DNA from: JAWVYT01 sp046483065
Lineage (GTDB): Bacteria; Gemmatimonadota; Gemmatimonadetes; Longimicrobiales; RSA9
Assembly: GCA_046483065.1 (NCBI GenBank)
Contig: JAWODW010000089.1
Location: 1-64,000, forward strand
Reading direction: 5' to 3'
DNA: 64,000 nucleotides
In this document: in pieces, positions 27,142 to 36,558 of the stretch
Layout of the letters: every line of letters starts with the position of its first letter
How positions within the stretch are numbered: position 1 is the stretch's first letter
Position numbers and translations under genes: made by a program
Notes under the pieces: generated by a model
Seen by the model: the letters and a program-made list of their open reading frames with translations, nothing else
Databases searched by the model: none
Told to the model about the DNA's origin: nothing

Positions 27142-28118
27142 GCGGCGATCCCGAACGGGTCGGGGAATCCCCCCGGGTCTCCGTGGTCCTCCCCACCCGC
27201 AACCGCGCCGACCTCCTGGGCCGCGCCGTCGCCAGCGCGCTGGCCCAGACGGTCCGGGACATCGAGGTCATCGTGGTCGATGATGCGTCGGACGACGACA
27301 CGCCGGAGGCGGTGGCCGCCCTCGGGCGGGCCGACCTCAGGGTCCGGGGGATCCGCCGCCCGGAGCCCGGGGGCGCGCCGGCCGCCCGGAACGCCGGGAT
27401 CGACGCGGCCCGTGGCGACGTCGTCGCCTTCCTCGACGACGACTGCCTGTGGCACCCGGACAAGCTCGAGAAGCAGCTCGAGGCGCTGACTCCCGGGCGC
27501 GGCCTCGTGTATTGCCGCCACGCGATCCGCCACGACGGGCGATGGGTGGTGGAAGGGGAGCCCGGGGCGGCCCGGGACCCGGTGGGCGGGCTCCTGCGGA
27601 AGAACTACATCGGCACGTACTCGATCCTGGTGCGCCGCGACCTGCTGGAGACAATCGGCGGGTTCGACGAGGTGCTGCCCCGGCTCCAGGACTGGGACCT
27701 CCTCCTCCGCCTCGCCCGCCACACCCGCTTCGCCTACGTGCCCGAACTCCTGGTCCACGGAGAGCAGCTGCCGTCGGGGATCACCATGGACCGACCGGCG
27801 CTGGCCACCGCGGCGGACCGGATGATCTCCATCCACGGCCCGGGCCTCTCGCGACGCCAGCGGGCGGCGCTCCATTACGGGCTTGCGAAATACCTGCTCG
27901 TGGACGGGCTCGGCACGCACGCCCGACGGTTCTTCTTCCGGGCGCTGCGGCTCGACCCCGCGTCACCGCTGCACTGGGCCGGCGCGGTAGCCGGTTTGCT
28001 AGGCCCGACCCCCGCCCGGTGGGTGCGCGCCGTCCGGCGGTCGCTCAGGACGCCGGGCGAAGGAGTGGCTTCCCTGTCCGACACGAGTGGGCCAACCGAC
28101 CGGCCCGGGAGGCAGTGA
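27138..28118 (+). CDS. Family 2 glycosyltransferase (paralogue of preceding gene)
   Basis: The 326-residue protein starts at a GTG overlapping the previous stop by four bases. VSVVLPTRNRADLL, VIVVDDASDDDTPE, AARNAGIDAARGD and FLDDDCLWHP form the GT-A core. The C-terminal third has a helical, tetratricopeptide-like stretch (YGLAKYLLVDG, ARRFFFRALRLDP). The tandem arrangement with 26269-27141 suggests local duplication and then specialisation on successive linkages. Confidence 0.87.
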   Translation: MSGDPERVGESPRVSVVLPTRNRADLLGRAVASALAQTVRDIEVIVVDDASDDDTPEAVAALGRADLRVRGIRRPEPGGAPAARNAGIDAARGDVVAFLDDDCLWHPDKLEKQLEALTPGRGLVYCRHAIRHDGRWVVEGEPGAARDPVGGLLRKNYIGTYSILVRRDLLETIGGFDEVLPRLQDWDLLLRLARHTRFAYVPELLVHGEQLPSGITMDRPALATAADRMISIHGPGLSRRQRAALHYGLAKYLLVDGLGTHARRFFFRALRLDPASPLHWAGAVAGLLGPTPARWVRAVRRSLRTPGEGVASLSDTSGPTDRPGRQ

Positions 28119-29200
28119 TGAGGATTCTCCTGATGTCCCACGCGGCGGGACGCTACGGCGCCGAGCGCGTCCTCATGGCCCTGGCCCGAGGGCTCGCCGA
28201 GCGGGGCCACGACGTTGTCCTCGAACTCCCCCACGAGGGACCGGCCCTGGACCGCGTGCCGGAGCAGGTCACCGTCCGCGTCGGCACCCGTCGGCCTCTG
28301 CCGAGGAACGCCCGGGAAGCGGTGGGCTGGCTCGCCACCGCGGGGACATCGGTGCGCGAAGCGCGCCGCACGATCAACGAGATCGACGCGGACCTCATCT
28401 GGATCAACTCCCTCTACCACCCCTGGGGCGCCATCGCCGCGCGACTTTCGAGGCGCCCGGTGGTCTGGCACCTCCACGAGTACCCGCTCCCCGAGCCGAT
28501 GGGCCTCGCCACCGCCGCGCTCGTCGGCGCCGTGGCCACCCGGGTGGCCGCCATCTCCGAGTTCGTGGCCGACGGCTGGAGCCGGTATCCCTGGCTCCGG
28601 AGACGGATCGACAGGATTCCCAACCCGCTCCTCGACGACAAGCCGACTGTCGACCCGCCGTCCGGGCCCTTCACCGTCGGCTACATCGGACAGCTCGAGC
28701 CCCGCAAGCGTGCCACCGACGTGGTCCGCGCCGTCGCACGCCTCACCGACGTCCACGGCGTCATCGTCGGCGACGGCAAGGACCGACCCGCTACCGAAGC
28801 CGTGATCCGCGACGTCCGGGCCGCCGATCGCATCCGCCTCGTCGGGTTCACCCCCGATGTGGCGGCCGAGATGGCACACTTCCACTGCGTCGCCATCCCG
28901 TCGCTCCGTGAGCCGTTCGGGCTCGTGGCGCTGGAGGCCATGGCCGCGGGCCTGCCGGTGGTGGCCGCCCGGAGCGGCGCGCTGCCGGAAGTCCTGGGGC
29001 CCGCCGCCCTCTACCACGACCCCGGCGATCCGGACGACCTGGCGGACCAGATCCGTACGATCAAGGCGGACCCGGTGTTACGGCAGCAGTTGATCCAGAC
29101 GGGACGACGACGCGTACGGACGTACCGCCGCGGACCGTGGCTGGACCGGGCAGAGGCCATTGCCCGGGCGGCCGTGAACCGAACAGGGGGAACGAAATGA
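28118..29200 (+). CDS. Family 4 glycosyltransferase
   Basis: The 360-residue GT-B protein has an N-terminal GRYGAERVLMALA glycine-rich loop. The C-terminal donor-binding signature is IPSLREPFGLVALEAM, with the E-x7-E glutamates of GT4 retaining enzymes, then GLPVVAARSGALPE. FTVGYIGQLEPRKR opens the C-terminal Rossmann domain at about residue 185. The ATG overlaps the preceding stop (TGATG), and its own stop overlaps the next ATG (ATGA), so it is part of the chain. Confidence 0.88.
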   Translation: MRILLMSHAAGRYGAERVLMALARGLAERGHDVVLELPHEGPALDRVPEQVTVRVGTRRPLPRNAREAVGWLATAGTSVREARRTINEIDADLIWINSLYHPWGAIAARLSRRPVVWHLHEYPLPEPMGLATAALVGAVATRVAAISEFVADGWSRYPWLRRRIDRIPNPLLDDKPTVDPPSGPFTVGYIGQLEPRKRATDVVRAVARLTDVHGVIVGDGKDRPATEAVIRDVRAADRIRLVGFTPDVAAEMAHFHCVAIPSLREPFGLVALEAMAAGLPVVAARSGALPEVLGPAALYHDPGDPDDLADQIRTIKADPVLRQQLIQTGRRRVRTYRRGPWLDRAEAIARAAVNRTGGTK

Positions 29201-31161
29201 CGATGTCGAACGGGGCCGAGGGACACGCGAGGGGCTTCCCCCGCCCCGTCCTCCTCATCGCCGCTGGCGCCGTCCTCCTCCGGCTCCTTCTCCTCCTCGG
29301 CCGCGGCGACTACCTGGCCTTCGACGAGGGGTGGTACCTCCTCCTGGCCCGATCACTCTTCACCGGCGACGGGTACAGCCTGGTTGGCTTCCCCCACACC
29401 GCGCTCTCGCCCCTCTTCCCCGTCCTGGCCGGCGCCGCGGGGGCGGTTCTCGACAGCTGGGTCTGGGGCGGCCGGCTGGTGGCGGCGGTGGCCTCGGGGC
29501 TCGTGGTGCTCCCGGCGTGGGCGGTCTTCCGGCGGCTGGCCCCGGAGCGGACGGCGCTCGTCGCGGCGGCGCTCGTGGCCGTGCTCCCGTCGCTCGCGCC
29601 CTTCGTCGTGCCGTTCTGGATCGGCGCGGACCTCTGGGTCGGGGCCGAGCCGCTGCTCCACCTCTTCCTCTATACGGGGGTCGCGCTGTGGCTCCGGGCG
29701 GATGAAGGCGACGACGGGGTAGCGGCCGGGGACCGGCCCCCGGCAGACTCCGGGGCAGAACCCGGGGTCGTTTCGGGGTCGCTGCTCGGGAGCCCCATCG
29801 TCTGGTGGCTCGGCGCCGGCGCCGTCTTCGGTCTCGCGTTCCTGGCCCGGCCCGAGGCCATCATCACCTGGGGGCTCCTCGGGCTCGTTGCGTTGGGGCT
29901 CGCCGTCGTCGCCCGGTCGCCCCGTCGCCTGTACGGGGCCGCCCTCATGGGCGTTGGGTTCCTCCTCCTGGCGTCGCCGTACTGGCTCTACATCCACGAC
30001 GTTAGCGGGCAGTGGAGCCTGACGGGGCGAGGCGTTTCGCTGGCGGCGGTCACGGCGGGGCCCGGCGCCGGAGCGCGGCCGGGCGCGGCCCGGACCATCG
30101 AGCGGATGCTCTGGGAGGACGACGAGGCGTATCGGGACCGTCTCTACGGCCTCGACGACTCGGGCCTCCGGCTCCGCAGCGACTACTGGGGCGTCCAGCC
30201 GGACCGGCCAGAACAGACGGACCGGCCGGAACCCGGCCGTGAACCACCGCTACAGGAAGGCCGTGAACCTCACGTCCGCAAGGGAGATACAGCGGCGCCG
30301 CAGGGTGGTCCGGGGGCCGGTACGCACTCCGCCGGGACGGCCGCTGCACCCGGCGCGGCACGGGGCAGTACCGACGCGGACTCGCCATCCGCCCTCCGCC
30401 TCTACGTCCGCTCCATGGGCCAGATCCTGCCGCTCCTGCTCTGGCTCTTCGTGGTCCTGGGCGCCGCGCAGCCCCGGAGCCGCGCCGTGCTCCGCCGGGA
30501 GCTGCCCGTGACGCTCTCGCTGGTCGGCACGAGCGTGGCCATCGCCGCGGTAGTGGCCGTGGACCCGCGGACCCAGATCTTCCTGGTCCCGCTCCTGGCG
30601 CTCTACGCCGCCCGGGGGTTCTCGCTGGTGGAGGCGATCGTGCGCGACCGCTGGCCCGAAGCGCCGCTGCGCCCCGGGTTCATGGAGCTGCTCCTGGCCG
30701 GTACCGCGCTGGTCTGGCTCCTGGGGATCGACGCGCGACGGCTCTACCTCAGCCTGTCCCTCGGCTCGCCCCACCACATCGTGGCGGAGCAGAACCGGGC
30801 GGTGGCCGGGGAGCTGGACGCGCTCCTGGAAGGCGACGACGGTCCCGTCGCCTCCTGGCACCCGGCCATCGCCGTCTACGCCGACCGGGACTGGCGCGTG
30901 CTGCCGTACGCGGACCTGCCGGCCATCGTCCGGTACCTTGACGACGCCGACGCCGACGCCATGGTCCTGTCCGCCTACTACCCGCCCGACCTGGGCGTCG
31001 AGAACCTGAACACGCGGTACCTGGTGCTGCCGGTCCCCGAGACCGACGGCGAGCGGCGTCCCTGGCGGCTGGAGCTCATCCGTGGCGACACCATCCGCGC
31101 CCTGGGAGGGCTGGAGCCCGTGGAACCGGCGGAACCGGCGGAGTCAGTGGAGCCGGACTGA
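29197..31161 (+). CDS. GT39/ArnT-like polytopic glycosyltransferase
   Basis: The 654-residue protein has about 10-12 membrane helices. The GT-C hallmark acidic pair is in the first loop (YLAFDEGWYLLLARSL). Such enzymes take sugars from polyprenyl phosphate on the periplasmic face, so the DPM1-like enzyme at 15814 could supply its donor. Residues of about 325-390 are a long hydrophilic Pro/Gly/Arg-rich insertion between helices, unusual for the family. The C-terminal 150 residues are a soluble domain. It is the last gene of the chain and converges with the epimerase on the other strand. Confidence 0.82.
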   Translation: MTMSNGAEGHARGFPRPVLLIAAGAVLLRLLLLLGRGDYLAFDEGWYLLLARSLFTGDGYSLVGFPHTALSPLFPVLAGAAGAVLDSWVWGGRLVAAVASGLVVLPAWAVFRRLAPERTALVAAALVAVLPSLAPFVVPFWIGADLWVGAEPLLHLFLYTGVALWLRADEGDDGVAAGDRPPADSGAEPGVVSGSLLGSPIVWWLGAGAVFGLAFLARPEAIITWGLLGLVALGLAVVARSPRRLYGAALMGVGFLLLASPYWLYIHDVSGQWSLTGRGVSLAAVTAGPGAGARPGAARTIERMLWEDDEAYRDRLYGLDDSGLRLRSDYWGVQPDRPEQTDRPEPGREPPLQEGREPHVRKGDTAAPQGGPGAGTHSAGTAAAPGAARGSTDADSPSALRLYVRSMGQILPLLLWLFVVLGAAQPRSRAVLRRELPVTLSLVGTSVAIAAVVAVDPRTQIFLVPLLALYAARGFSLVEAIVRDRWPEAPLRPGFMELLLAGTALVWLLGIDARRLYLSLSLGSPHHIVAEQNRAVAGELDALLEGDDGPVASWHPAIAVYADRDWRVLPYADLPAIVRYLDDADADAMVLSAYYPPDLGVENLNTRYLVLPVPETDGERRPWRLELIRGDTIRALGGLEPVEPAEPAESVEPD

Positions 31162-31206
31162 GCGCCAAGCACGCCGTTTCGACACACCGCGACCTCGACC
31201 CTCGAG

Positions 31207-32193
31207 CTACCGGCTCCCCCACCACGCCATCGTCCGCCGCCACCCCTCCTCGTGGGCCACGTGCCCCGTCCACCCCAGCTCCAGCCGCGCCCGGCTCGAG
31301 TCGTACGGGTTGTCGGCGGAGAGCGCCCGTACCGCCCGCGGCGCGTCGACCCGGTGGGCGAAGGGGACGAGTCGCGTGGTGGTCGAGACCAGGGCGGCCG
31401 CCCCCCGGGCCAGGGAGGTGGGGACCGCCACGATCCGCGGGCTGCGGCCCGTCGCGTTTCCCACGAGGCGGACCAGCGCCCGGCCGGTGATGGGCACGTC
31501 CTGCGCCAGGTTGTACGCCCGCCCCACCGCCGCCTCCCGGTCCAGCGCGGCGACGATGCCCCGGGCCACGTTCCCGGCGTAGACCAGCGGCAGCGTGGTG
31601 CGGCCGCCGCCGATGAGGGGCACGATCCGGCGGTCGGCGTAGCGGACGATGACGGGCGTGGCCGACCGGTCGCGCTCGCCGTAGACCACGCACGGGCGGA
31701 CGGTGGTCAGCCGCACCGACCCCTCGTCGTGGAGCCGCCACGCCGCCCGCTCGGCCCGGTGCTTGGACGCGGCGTAGGCGGCCTGCCGGTCCGGGTCGGC
31801 CTCCGTCCACCGGTCCTCCCGCAGCCGGTCCATGGGGAGGCCGGCGTAGACGGCCACGCTGGAGACGTGGACCACCCGGGGGGCGGCCAGCGCCGCGGCC
31901 CGGAGCACGTTCTCGGTGCCCTCCACGTTCACCCGGAGGAACGCCCGCCGGGTGCCGCCCTGGAAGACCTTCGCCGCGGCGTGGACCACGGCGTCGGCGC
32001 CGCGGATGGGGTCGGCCAGCTCGTCGACGGGGGCCATGAGGTCGCCCACCACCGTCTCGCACCCCAGCGCGGCCAGGTGCCCGGTGTCGCTCGTCTCCCG
32101 GACCAGCGCCACCACGTCGTCGCCCCGGCGCCGGAGCCGCTCCGCCACGTGGGACCCGATGAGCCCCGTCCCGCCCGTCAGGAAGACTCGCAT
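31207..32193 (-). CDS. NAD-dependent epimerase/dehydratase (extended SDR)
   Basis: The 328-residue protein has GGTGLIGSH at residues 7-15, VVHAAAKVFQGG, HVSSVAVYAG and the catalytic YAASK. Motifs and length fit atypical extended SDRs that act on nucleotide sugars, hopanoid or steroid-like substrates. The precise substrate cannot be told. It converges with the GT39-like gene across 45 bases. Its proximity to the glycan locus suggests, but does not prove, sugar-nucleotide metabolism. Confidence 0.82.
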   Translation of the reverse strand: MRVFLTGGTGLIGSHVAERLRRRGDDVVALVRETSDTGHLAALGCETVVGDLMAPVDELADPIRGADAVVHAAAKVFQGGTRRAFLRVNVEGTENVLRAAALAAPRVVHVSSVAVYAGLPMDRLREDRWTEADPDRQAAYAASKHRAERAAWRLHDEGSVRLTTVRPCVVYGERDRSATPVIVRYADRRIVPLIGGGRTTLPLVYAGNVARGIVAALDREAAVGRAYNLAQDVPITGRALVRLVGNATGRSPRIVAVPTSLARGAAALVSTTTRLVPFAHRVDAPRAVRALSADNPYDSSRARLELGWTGHVAHEEGWRRTMAWWGSR

Positions 32194-32915
32194 AGGGCGT
32201 AGACTACCGACCGCGAGGGCCGGCGGCCAGAGAGGTGGCGCACTCGCCGGCCTCTGCGGCGGCAGGCGCCTCGATCACCGCGGAGACACGGAGGCGCGGA
32301 GCACTCGCGGAGAACTGATGGGAGTTGGTGCCGGGCGGTTCTTCGTTCCTGGCGATGGGGCAACCTTCAGGTTCCACTCCAGCCGGTCGTCAACGGGGGG
32401 TTCACCCTCCGGTGTGGGGGTCAACGCCCCATCTCCCGTCATGTCCCTGCAGCGGTGGAGGATTCACCCTGGTGGGCGAGGTCAACGCTCCGTCCTCCAA
32501 CCGCCGCGTCCTCCGCCGCGTCCTCCGCCGCGTCTTCCGCCGCGAACCCGGCCTCGCCCGGATCCAACCCCAAGTGGTTCTCCGCGTTCGCTCCGCGCCT
32601 CCGCACCTCCGCGGTTCACTGGGCGGCTGCCCCGCCGAAGATCTCGAGCCCCCCGGGCAGCGGGATGCTGAACAGCTTGAACGTGATGAGGTTCGCGATC
32701 AGGAGCGACCCGATGAAGAAGGCCGCCAGGACCAGGTAGATGCGCTCGTGTCGGGCATGGGGCGCCAACCTACGGCCGACGGGCGGCGACGAACAACCAG
32801 GACGGCCCCGGCGCCCCGTGTCGCCCGCTCCTCACCGCCGATCTCCGCCCGGAATCGGGACCGGTGCCCCGAGATCAGTTGTTGTTTTCCGCTGGTCTGC
32901 CCATCTTCCAGCCCT
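32194..32915. other. Degenerate spacer with repeats and a transporter relic
   Basis: No intact gene is seen. It contains CGCGGAG-type short repeats (32280-32315), two imperfect copies of a 28-30 bp element starting TTCACCCT (32401-32430 and 32463-32490), a triple CCGCGTCCTC-like run at 32504-32540 and a truncated transporter gene at 32616-32768. Confidence 0.6.
32616..32768 (-). pseudogene. N-terminal remnant of queuosine-precursor transporter (YhhQ-like)
   Basis: From a possible TTG start the minus strand encodes 50 residues. They include one amphipathic start (HARHERIY) and a hydrophobic helix LVLAAFFIGSLLIANLITFK followed by LFSIPLPGG. This matches the first helix of the YhhQ/VUT (DUF165) family, which imports queuosine precursors. 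Full members have over 200 residues and six helices. Here a TGA ends the frame at 32616, and the downstream DNA is repeat-like. A genuine 50-residue membrane peptide cannot be excluded. Confidence 0.55.
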
Positions 32916-33689
32916 ATGAAATGTCCGAACTGTGGTGCCGAGAATCAGACCGGGACGTTCTGCGCCTCCTGCGGCGCGGGACTCGACGTGACCTGCTCGG
33001 AGTGCGGGGCCGATGTGCCGCCGGGCGCCGACTACTGCACGGTGTGCGGCGAGCCGGTGACGGGGGACGGGGGAGGTGGCGGTGGCGCGGCCTCACTTGC
33101 GCCGTGGCTCATCGCGGCGGCCTCCGTGGCCATCGTAGTGGTGCTGGTGGTGGTGTTCCTCCCGGGGGAAACCCGGACCACGGCGGGGTCCATGCCTGCC
33201 GGTGGCCAGCCGCCGGCCATGGGAGGCGGCGCACCGGGCGACCCGTCCGGGATGGGCGGGTTCACAGGCGACATGCGGGCCGATGCCGACCGGCTCTTCA
33301 ACCGCATCATGATGGCGGCCGAGCAGGGGAACGAGGGCGAGGTCGAGCAGTTCATGCCCATGGCGATCCAGGCGTACGAGGCGGTAGACAATCTCGACGA
33401 CGACGGTCTCTTCCACCTCGGCATGCTCCACCTCACCGCCGGGTCCCATGACGAGGCGATGCAGACGGCGCAGCGGATCCTCGACAGTGAGCCCGACCAC
33501 CTGCTCGGGCTCGCCGTGGCGGCCCAGGCGGCGGAGGGCGCCGGGGACTCGGCCCGGGCCGCCGGCTACTGGGAGCAGTTCCTCGACGCCTACGAGACGG
33601 AGGCGGGCAGACCGCTCCCGGCGTACGTGGACCATCAGCCGCTCCTGCCCGAGTACCGTCAGATGGCCCGGGAGGCGCTCGGCCGGTAG
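32916..33689 (+). CDS. Double zinc-ribbon, single-pass membrane protein with helical repeat domain
   Basis: The 257-residue protein opens with two zinc ribbons (Cys3/6/16/19 and Cys27/30/41/44). Then come a Gly linker, a transmembrane helix (about 61-82), a Gly/Met/Pro-rich linker and a tetratricopeptide-like helical region (about 125-240; LGMLHLTAGSHDEAMQTAQRIL). Topology suggests cytoplasmic ribbons and a periplasmic helical domain, a layout seen in general scaffold or sensor proteins of unknown job. The start ATG directly precedes the first Cys pair. It ends 15 bases from the convergent M14 gene. Confidence 0.78.
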   Translation: MKCPNCGAENQTGTFCASCGAGLDVTCSECGADVPPGADYCTVCGEPVTGDGGGGGGAASLAPWLIAAASVAIVVVLVVVFLPGETRTTAGSMPAGGQPPAMGGGAPGDPSGMGGFTGDMRADADRLFNRIMMAAEQGNEGEVEQFMPMAIQAYEAVDNLDDDGLFHLGMLHLTAGSHDEAMQTAQRILDSEPDHLLGLAVAAQAAEGAGDSARAAGYWEQFLDAYETEAGRPLPAYVDHQPLLPEYRQMAREALGR

Positions 33690-33704
33690 CCGAGCCCCGG
33701 CCCT

Positions 33705-36347
33705 CTAGCGGTCCTCCTCCACCACGGCCGGCGCCTGGTGGAGCCCCGCGGCGGCGCCCTGGAGCGCGTTGAACAGGAGCTTGAAGGTGCCCCGGGGCTG
33801 GGCCCGGAACTGGGGCCGGAAGCCGAAGAGGACCACGTCGCCTGATCCGAAGGGGACCCGCACCAGCGCCGCCCGGTCGGCCAGCCGGTTCTCGCCCAGG
33901 GCCCAGCCGCTGAGGACCAGGTCCTCGTCGGCGTAGCGGGCCACCACGTCCACCCCGTCGCCGGACGCGGCGAAGGCGGCGCTTCGCACGAACGACGCAG
34001 CCGCCTCGGCGGGCATCCCGTACCCCAGCGCCCGGGTGGTGTCCACGCTCATCCGGATCAGCGTGCCCGGCACGAAGAAGCGCTCCGAGGGCAGCCCGGC
34101 CACGGCGTTGCGGACCGGGAGCCCCAGCTGATCGATGAGGAGCTCCGTGGCGCCGTCGAAGGCGATCAGGCGACCGCCCGCCTCCACGTACTCCTTGAGC
34201 CGCAGCATCCCCTCGAGCCCGATCCCGCCGGTCATCCAGTCAGGCCGCGAGCCCTCGTCATAACCGTGGAGGATCCCCGACGGCCGCTGGTCCGGCAGGA
34301 TGATGGCGTGATAGCGCGAGAGGTCACCGTTGCGGACCTGGGCGTCGTGGAGTGTGTCCACGGGGAACTCGTACGTATCCATGACCCACCGGGTCCACCC
34401 CTCGTCCATGTTGGCCTGCCACGACTTGTAGAGCCCGATCCGGAGCGGCTCCATGGGCCGGAGCTCGGCGTCCGGGGCGCGGCGCAGCCCTTCGATCTCC
34501 ACACCCAGCTCCGCGGCGATCTCCTCGAGCCTGCCCCGGTCGGCGTCCCGGATCACGTACGCGCCCGGGCCGGCATCCGCCACGCCCGCCAGCGCCACGC
34601 TCACGGATGCCCCGGTGGCCAGGAGACGGTTCACCGCCACGGCCGCTGCGTTGGAGCGGGCGGGCAGGACCCACCCCCAGCTCCCGTTGCCCGCCAGGCC
34701 GCCGGCCCAGACGGTGGCCCGGTCGATGGGCTCGAGCCCGTCGGTGTCGAACGGCTCGTCGATCCGGACGGTGTTCACGTGCATCTGGATGGGGAGCGTC
34801 CACCCCGATACGTCGTAGGGCGTGTCCGGGGGGCCGCCCGGGTAGACGCGCATGTCGGGGTAGACCTGGGGCTCCAGGAGGTCCATGAGATGGGGCCGGA
34901 ACGCCTGCCCGGCCAGCACCACGTAGCTCCCGGCGGGATACCGCTCGCCGCCGGCGCGGAACGCCCGCTCGGCCCGGTGGACCTCCACGCCGCCGCGCCG
35001 CAGGACGTTGACCATGTCCGCGGCCTCCATGGGGTTCCACTGGTCCGGCGGGACCACGTAGGCGAAGGGGCCCCCTGCCTCACCGGTGGCGATGGCTTCG
35101 GAGCCCATCCGCCAGATGTTCAGCAGCCAGTCCTCGCGGAGGTCGGAGGCCACGTCCAGCGTGGCCATGGCGCCGGTGATCATGTACTCCACGGCGTCCC
35201 GGAGACGGAACCAGCCGCCGAGCCACGGGTCCGGGTAGAAGACGCTGGGTGCCGTCGCCGGCAGCGTGCCCCGGATGAAGTCGGGGAGCGCCTCCGGAGG
35301 TGTGTACCGGGGCGCCACGTTCCGGTGCGCGGTCTCCGTCAGGATCCCCACCATGTTGTGGAAGTAGGGCGCCGTGCGCATCCCGCCGTTCCACCACATG
35401 TCGAAGCTGATCCGGGAGATGGCACCGGGCTTGTCTTCCTCGCTGAAGCGCTTGCCCATGGCGTCGCCCACGGTGTTCACGCCCCGGACCACCAGCGCCG
35501 GGATATGGGGGTTCACCGGGTCGGCGAACGGCGGGATGAAGATCCGGGACGGCCACGGCGCGGTCTGGTGCTGGTTGTAGACGATCTGCGGGTACCAGCG
35601 GTTGTAGATCACGTCGGCCACCACCCGACTCTCGGGCTGGGTCAGCATGAACCAGTCGCGGTTGTTGTCGTGGCCCGTGTAGAACTGGTAGAGGACGGGC
35701 GGGCTCGAACCCTCCCACGCCGTGCCCCGGCTCTCCGCCGTCCACTCGGCCACCAGGTCGAGGCCGTCGGGGTTCATCACCGGCATGAGGACCAGGACCA
35801 CGTTGTCCCGGATCCGCTGGACCTCCGGCGTCTCCTCGCCGGCCACCCGGTACGCCAGGAGCGGTGAGTGCTGGGCACCGGCGCGCTCGGTGGCGTGCAG
35901 CCCGCCGTCCACCCACACCACGGCCTTCCCCGTCTCCGCCCGCCGCCGGGCCTCCTCCGGCGAGAACCGGCCCCGGGCCAGCCCCTCGGCCGTGGCCCGG
36001 ATCCCGTCCAGGTCGGCGATGTTCTCGGCGCTCGAGATGTACGCCACGATCATGGGTCGGCCCAGCACGCTCTCGCCGATCTGCTCGATCTCCACGCGGT
36101 CGCTCGCCTCGGCCAGCACCCGGAAGTACTCCAGGATCTGGTCGTTCGTCGCCATCTCGTAGTCAGCGCCGGGCTCGAAGCCGAAGACGTCCCGGGGGTG
36201 CGGGATGTCCGCGAAGGCGTGGTCGGTCTCCCACGCCGGGAGCGTGAGCGGCGGTGGGTCGGGCTGCTGCGCCGTGGTCGTTGCAGGGGCCAGAGGAAGG
36301 AGGGCCAGAGTCAGGAGGCCCCCGAGGGTTCGCGTGAGTCGGTTCAT
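33705..36347 (-). CDS. Secreted M14-family zinc carboxypeptidase
   Basis: The 880-residue protein has a Sec signal (residues 1-27, ending TTTAQQ). The M14 fold has zinc ligands His151 and Glu154 in GGLHATERAG and a further His region around NQHQTAPWPSRIF. MNPDGLDLVAEW and TGHDNNRDW are typical of the family. The C-terminal half (about 430-880) is a long extra region with a glutamine-amidotransferase-like or beta-rich segment. Probably a periplasmic or extracellular exopeptidase for nutrient peptides. It is divergently transcribed from the M28 peptidase across 211 bases, so shared control is possible. Confidence 0.87.
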   Translation of the reverse strand: MNRLTRTLGGLLTLALLPLAPATTTAQQPDPPPLTLPAWETDHAFADIPHPRDVFGFEPGADYEMATNDQILEYFRVLAEASDRVEIEQIGESVLGRPMIVAYISSAENIADLDGIRATAEGLARGRFSPEEARRRAETGKAVVWVDGGLHATERAGAQHSPLLAYRVAGEETPEVQRIRDNVVLVLMPVMNPDGLDLVAEWTAESRGTAWEGSSPPVLYQFYTGHDNNRDWFMLTQPESRVVADVIYNRWYPQIVYNQHQTAPWPSRIFIPPFADPVNPHIPALVVRGVNTVGDAMGKRFSEEDKPGAISRISFDMWWNGGMRTAPYFHNMVGILTETAHRNVAPRYTPPEALPDFIRGTLPATAPSVFYPDPWLGGWFRLRDAVEYMITGAMATLDVASDLREDWLLNIWRMGSEAIATGEAGGPFAYVVPPDQWNPMEAADMVNVLRRGGVEVHRAERAFRAGGERYPAGSYVVLAGQAFRPHLMDLLEPQVYPDMRVYPGGPPDTPYDVSGWTLPIQMHVNTVRIDEPFDTDGLEPIDRATVWAGGLAGNGSWGWVLPARSNAAAVAVNRLLATGASVSVALAGVADAGPGAYVIRDADRGRLEEIAAELGVEIEGLRRAPDAELRPMEPLRIGLYKSWQANMDEGWTRWVMDTYEFPVDTLHDAQVRNGDLSRYHAIILPDQRPSGILHGYDEGSRPDWMTGGIGLEGMLRLKEYVEAGGRLIAFDGATELLIDQLGLPVRNAVAGLPSERFFVPGTLIRMSVDTTRALGYGMPAEAAASFVRSAAFAASGDGVDVVARYADEDLVLSGWALGENRLADRAALVRVPFGSGDVVLFGFRPQFRAQPRGTFKLLFNALQGAAAGLHQAPAVVEEDR

Positions 36348-36558
36348 CTTTTCTCGCTCTTCGTCTCGCTGCGGATCGGTTCGGGAATGGGCTCAACAAT
36401 AGGACCCCTGGGGGTCCGGCCGCCACCCGGGCGGGCATCCCGTGAATCTTGCGGTTTCCGCCCCGGGCCACTTACATAGGGACGTCTATCCCCCGTTTTT
36501 CGTTGACCGAGAACCCGGTCGGCCCGTTCCCTGTACGGAATCGAGATCGATACCGATC

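Noticed and set aside
32178..32363. Small frame next to the epimerase start
   Set aside because: Composed of CGCGGAG-type repeat DNA; product lacks any recognisable feature.
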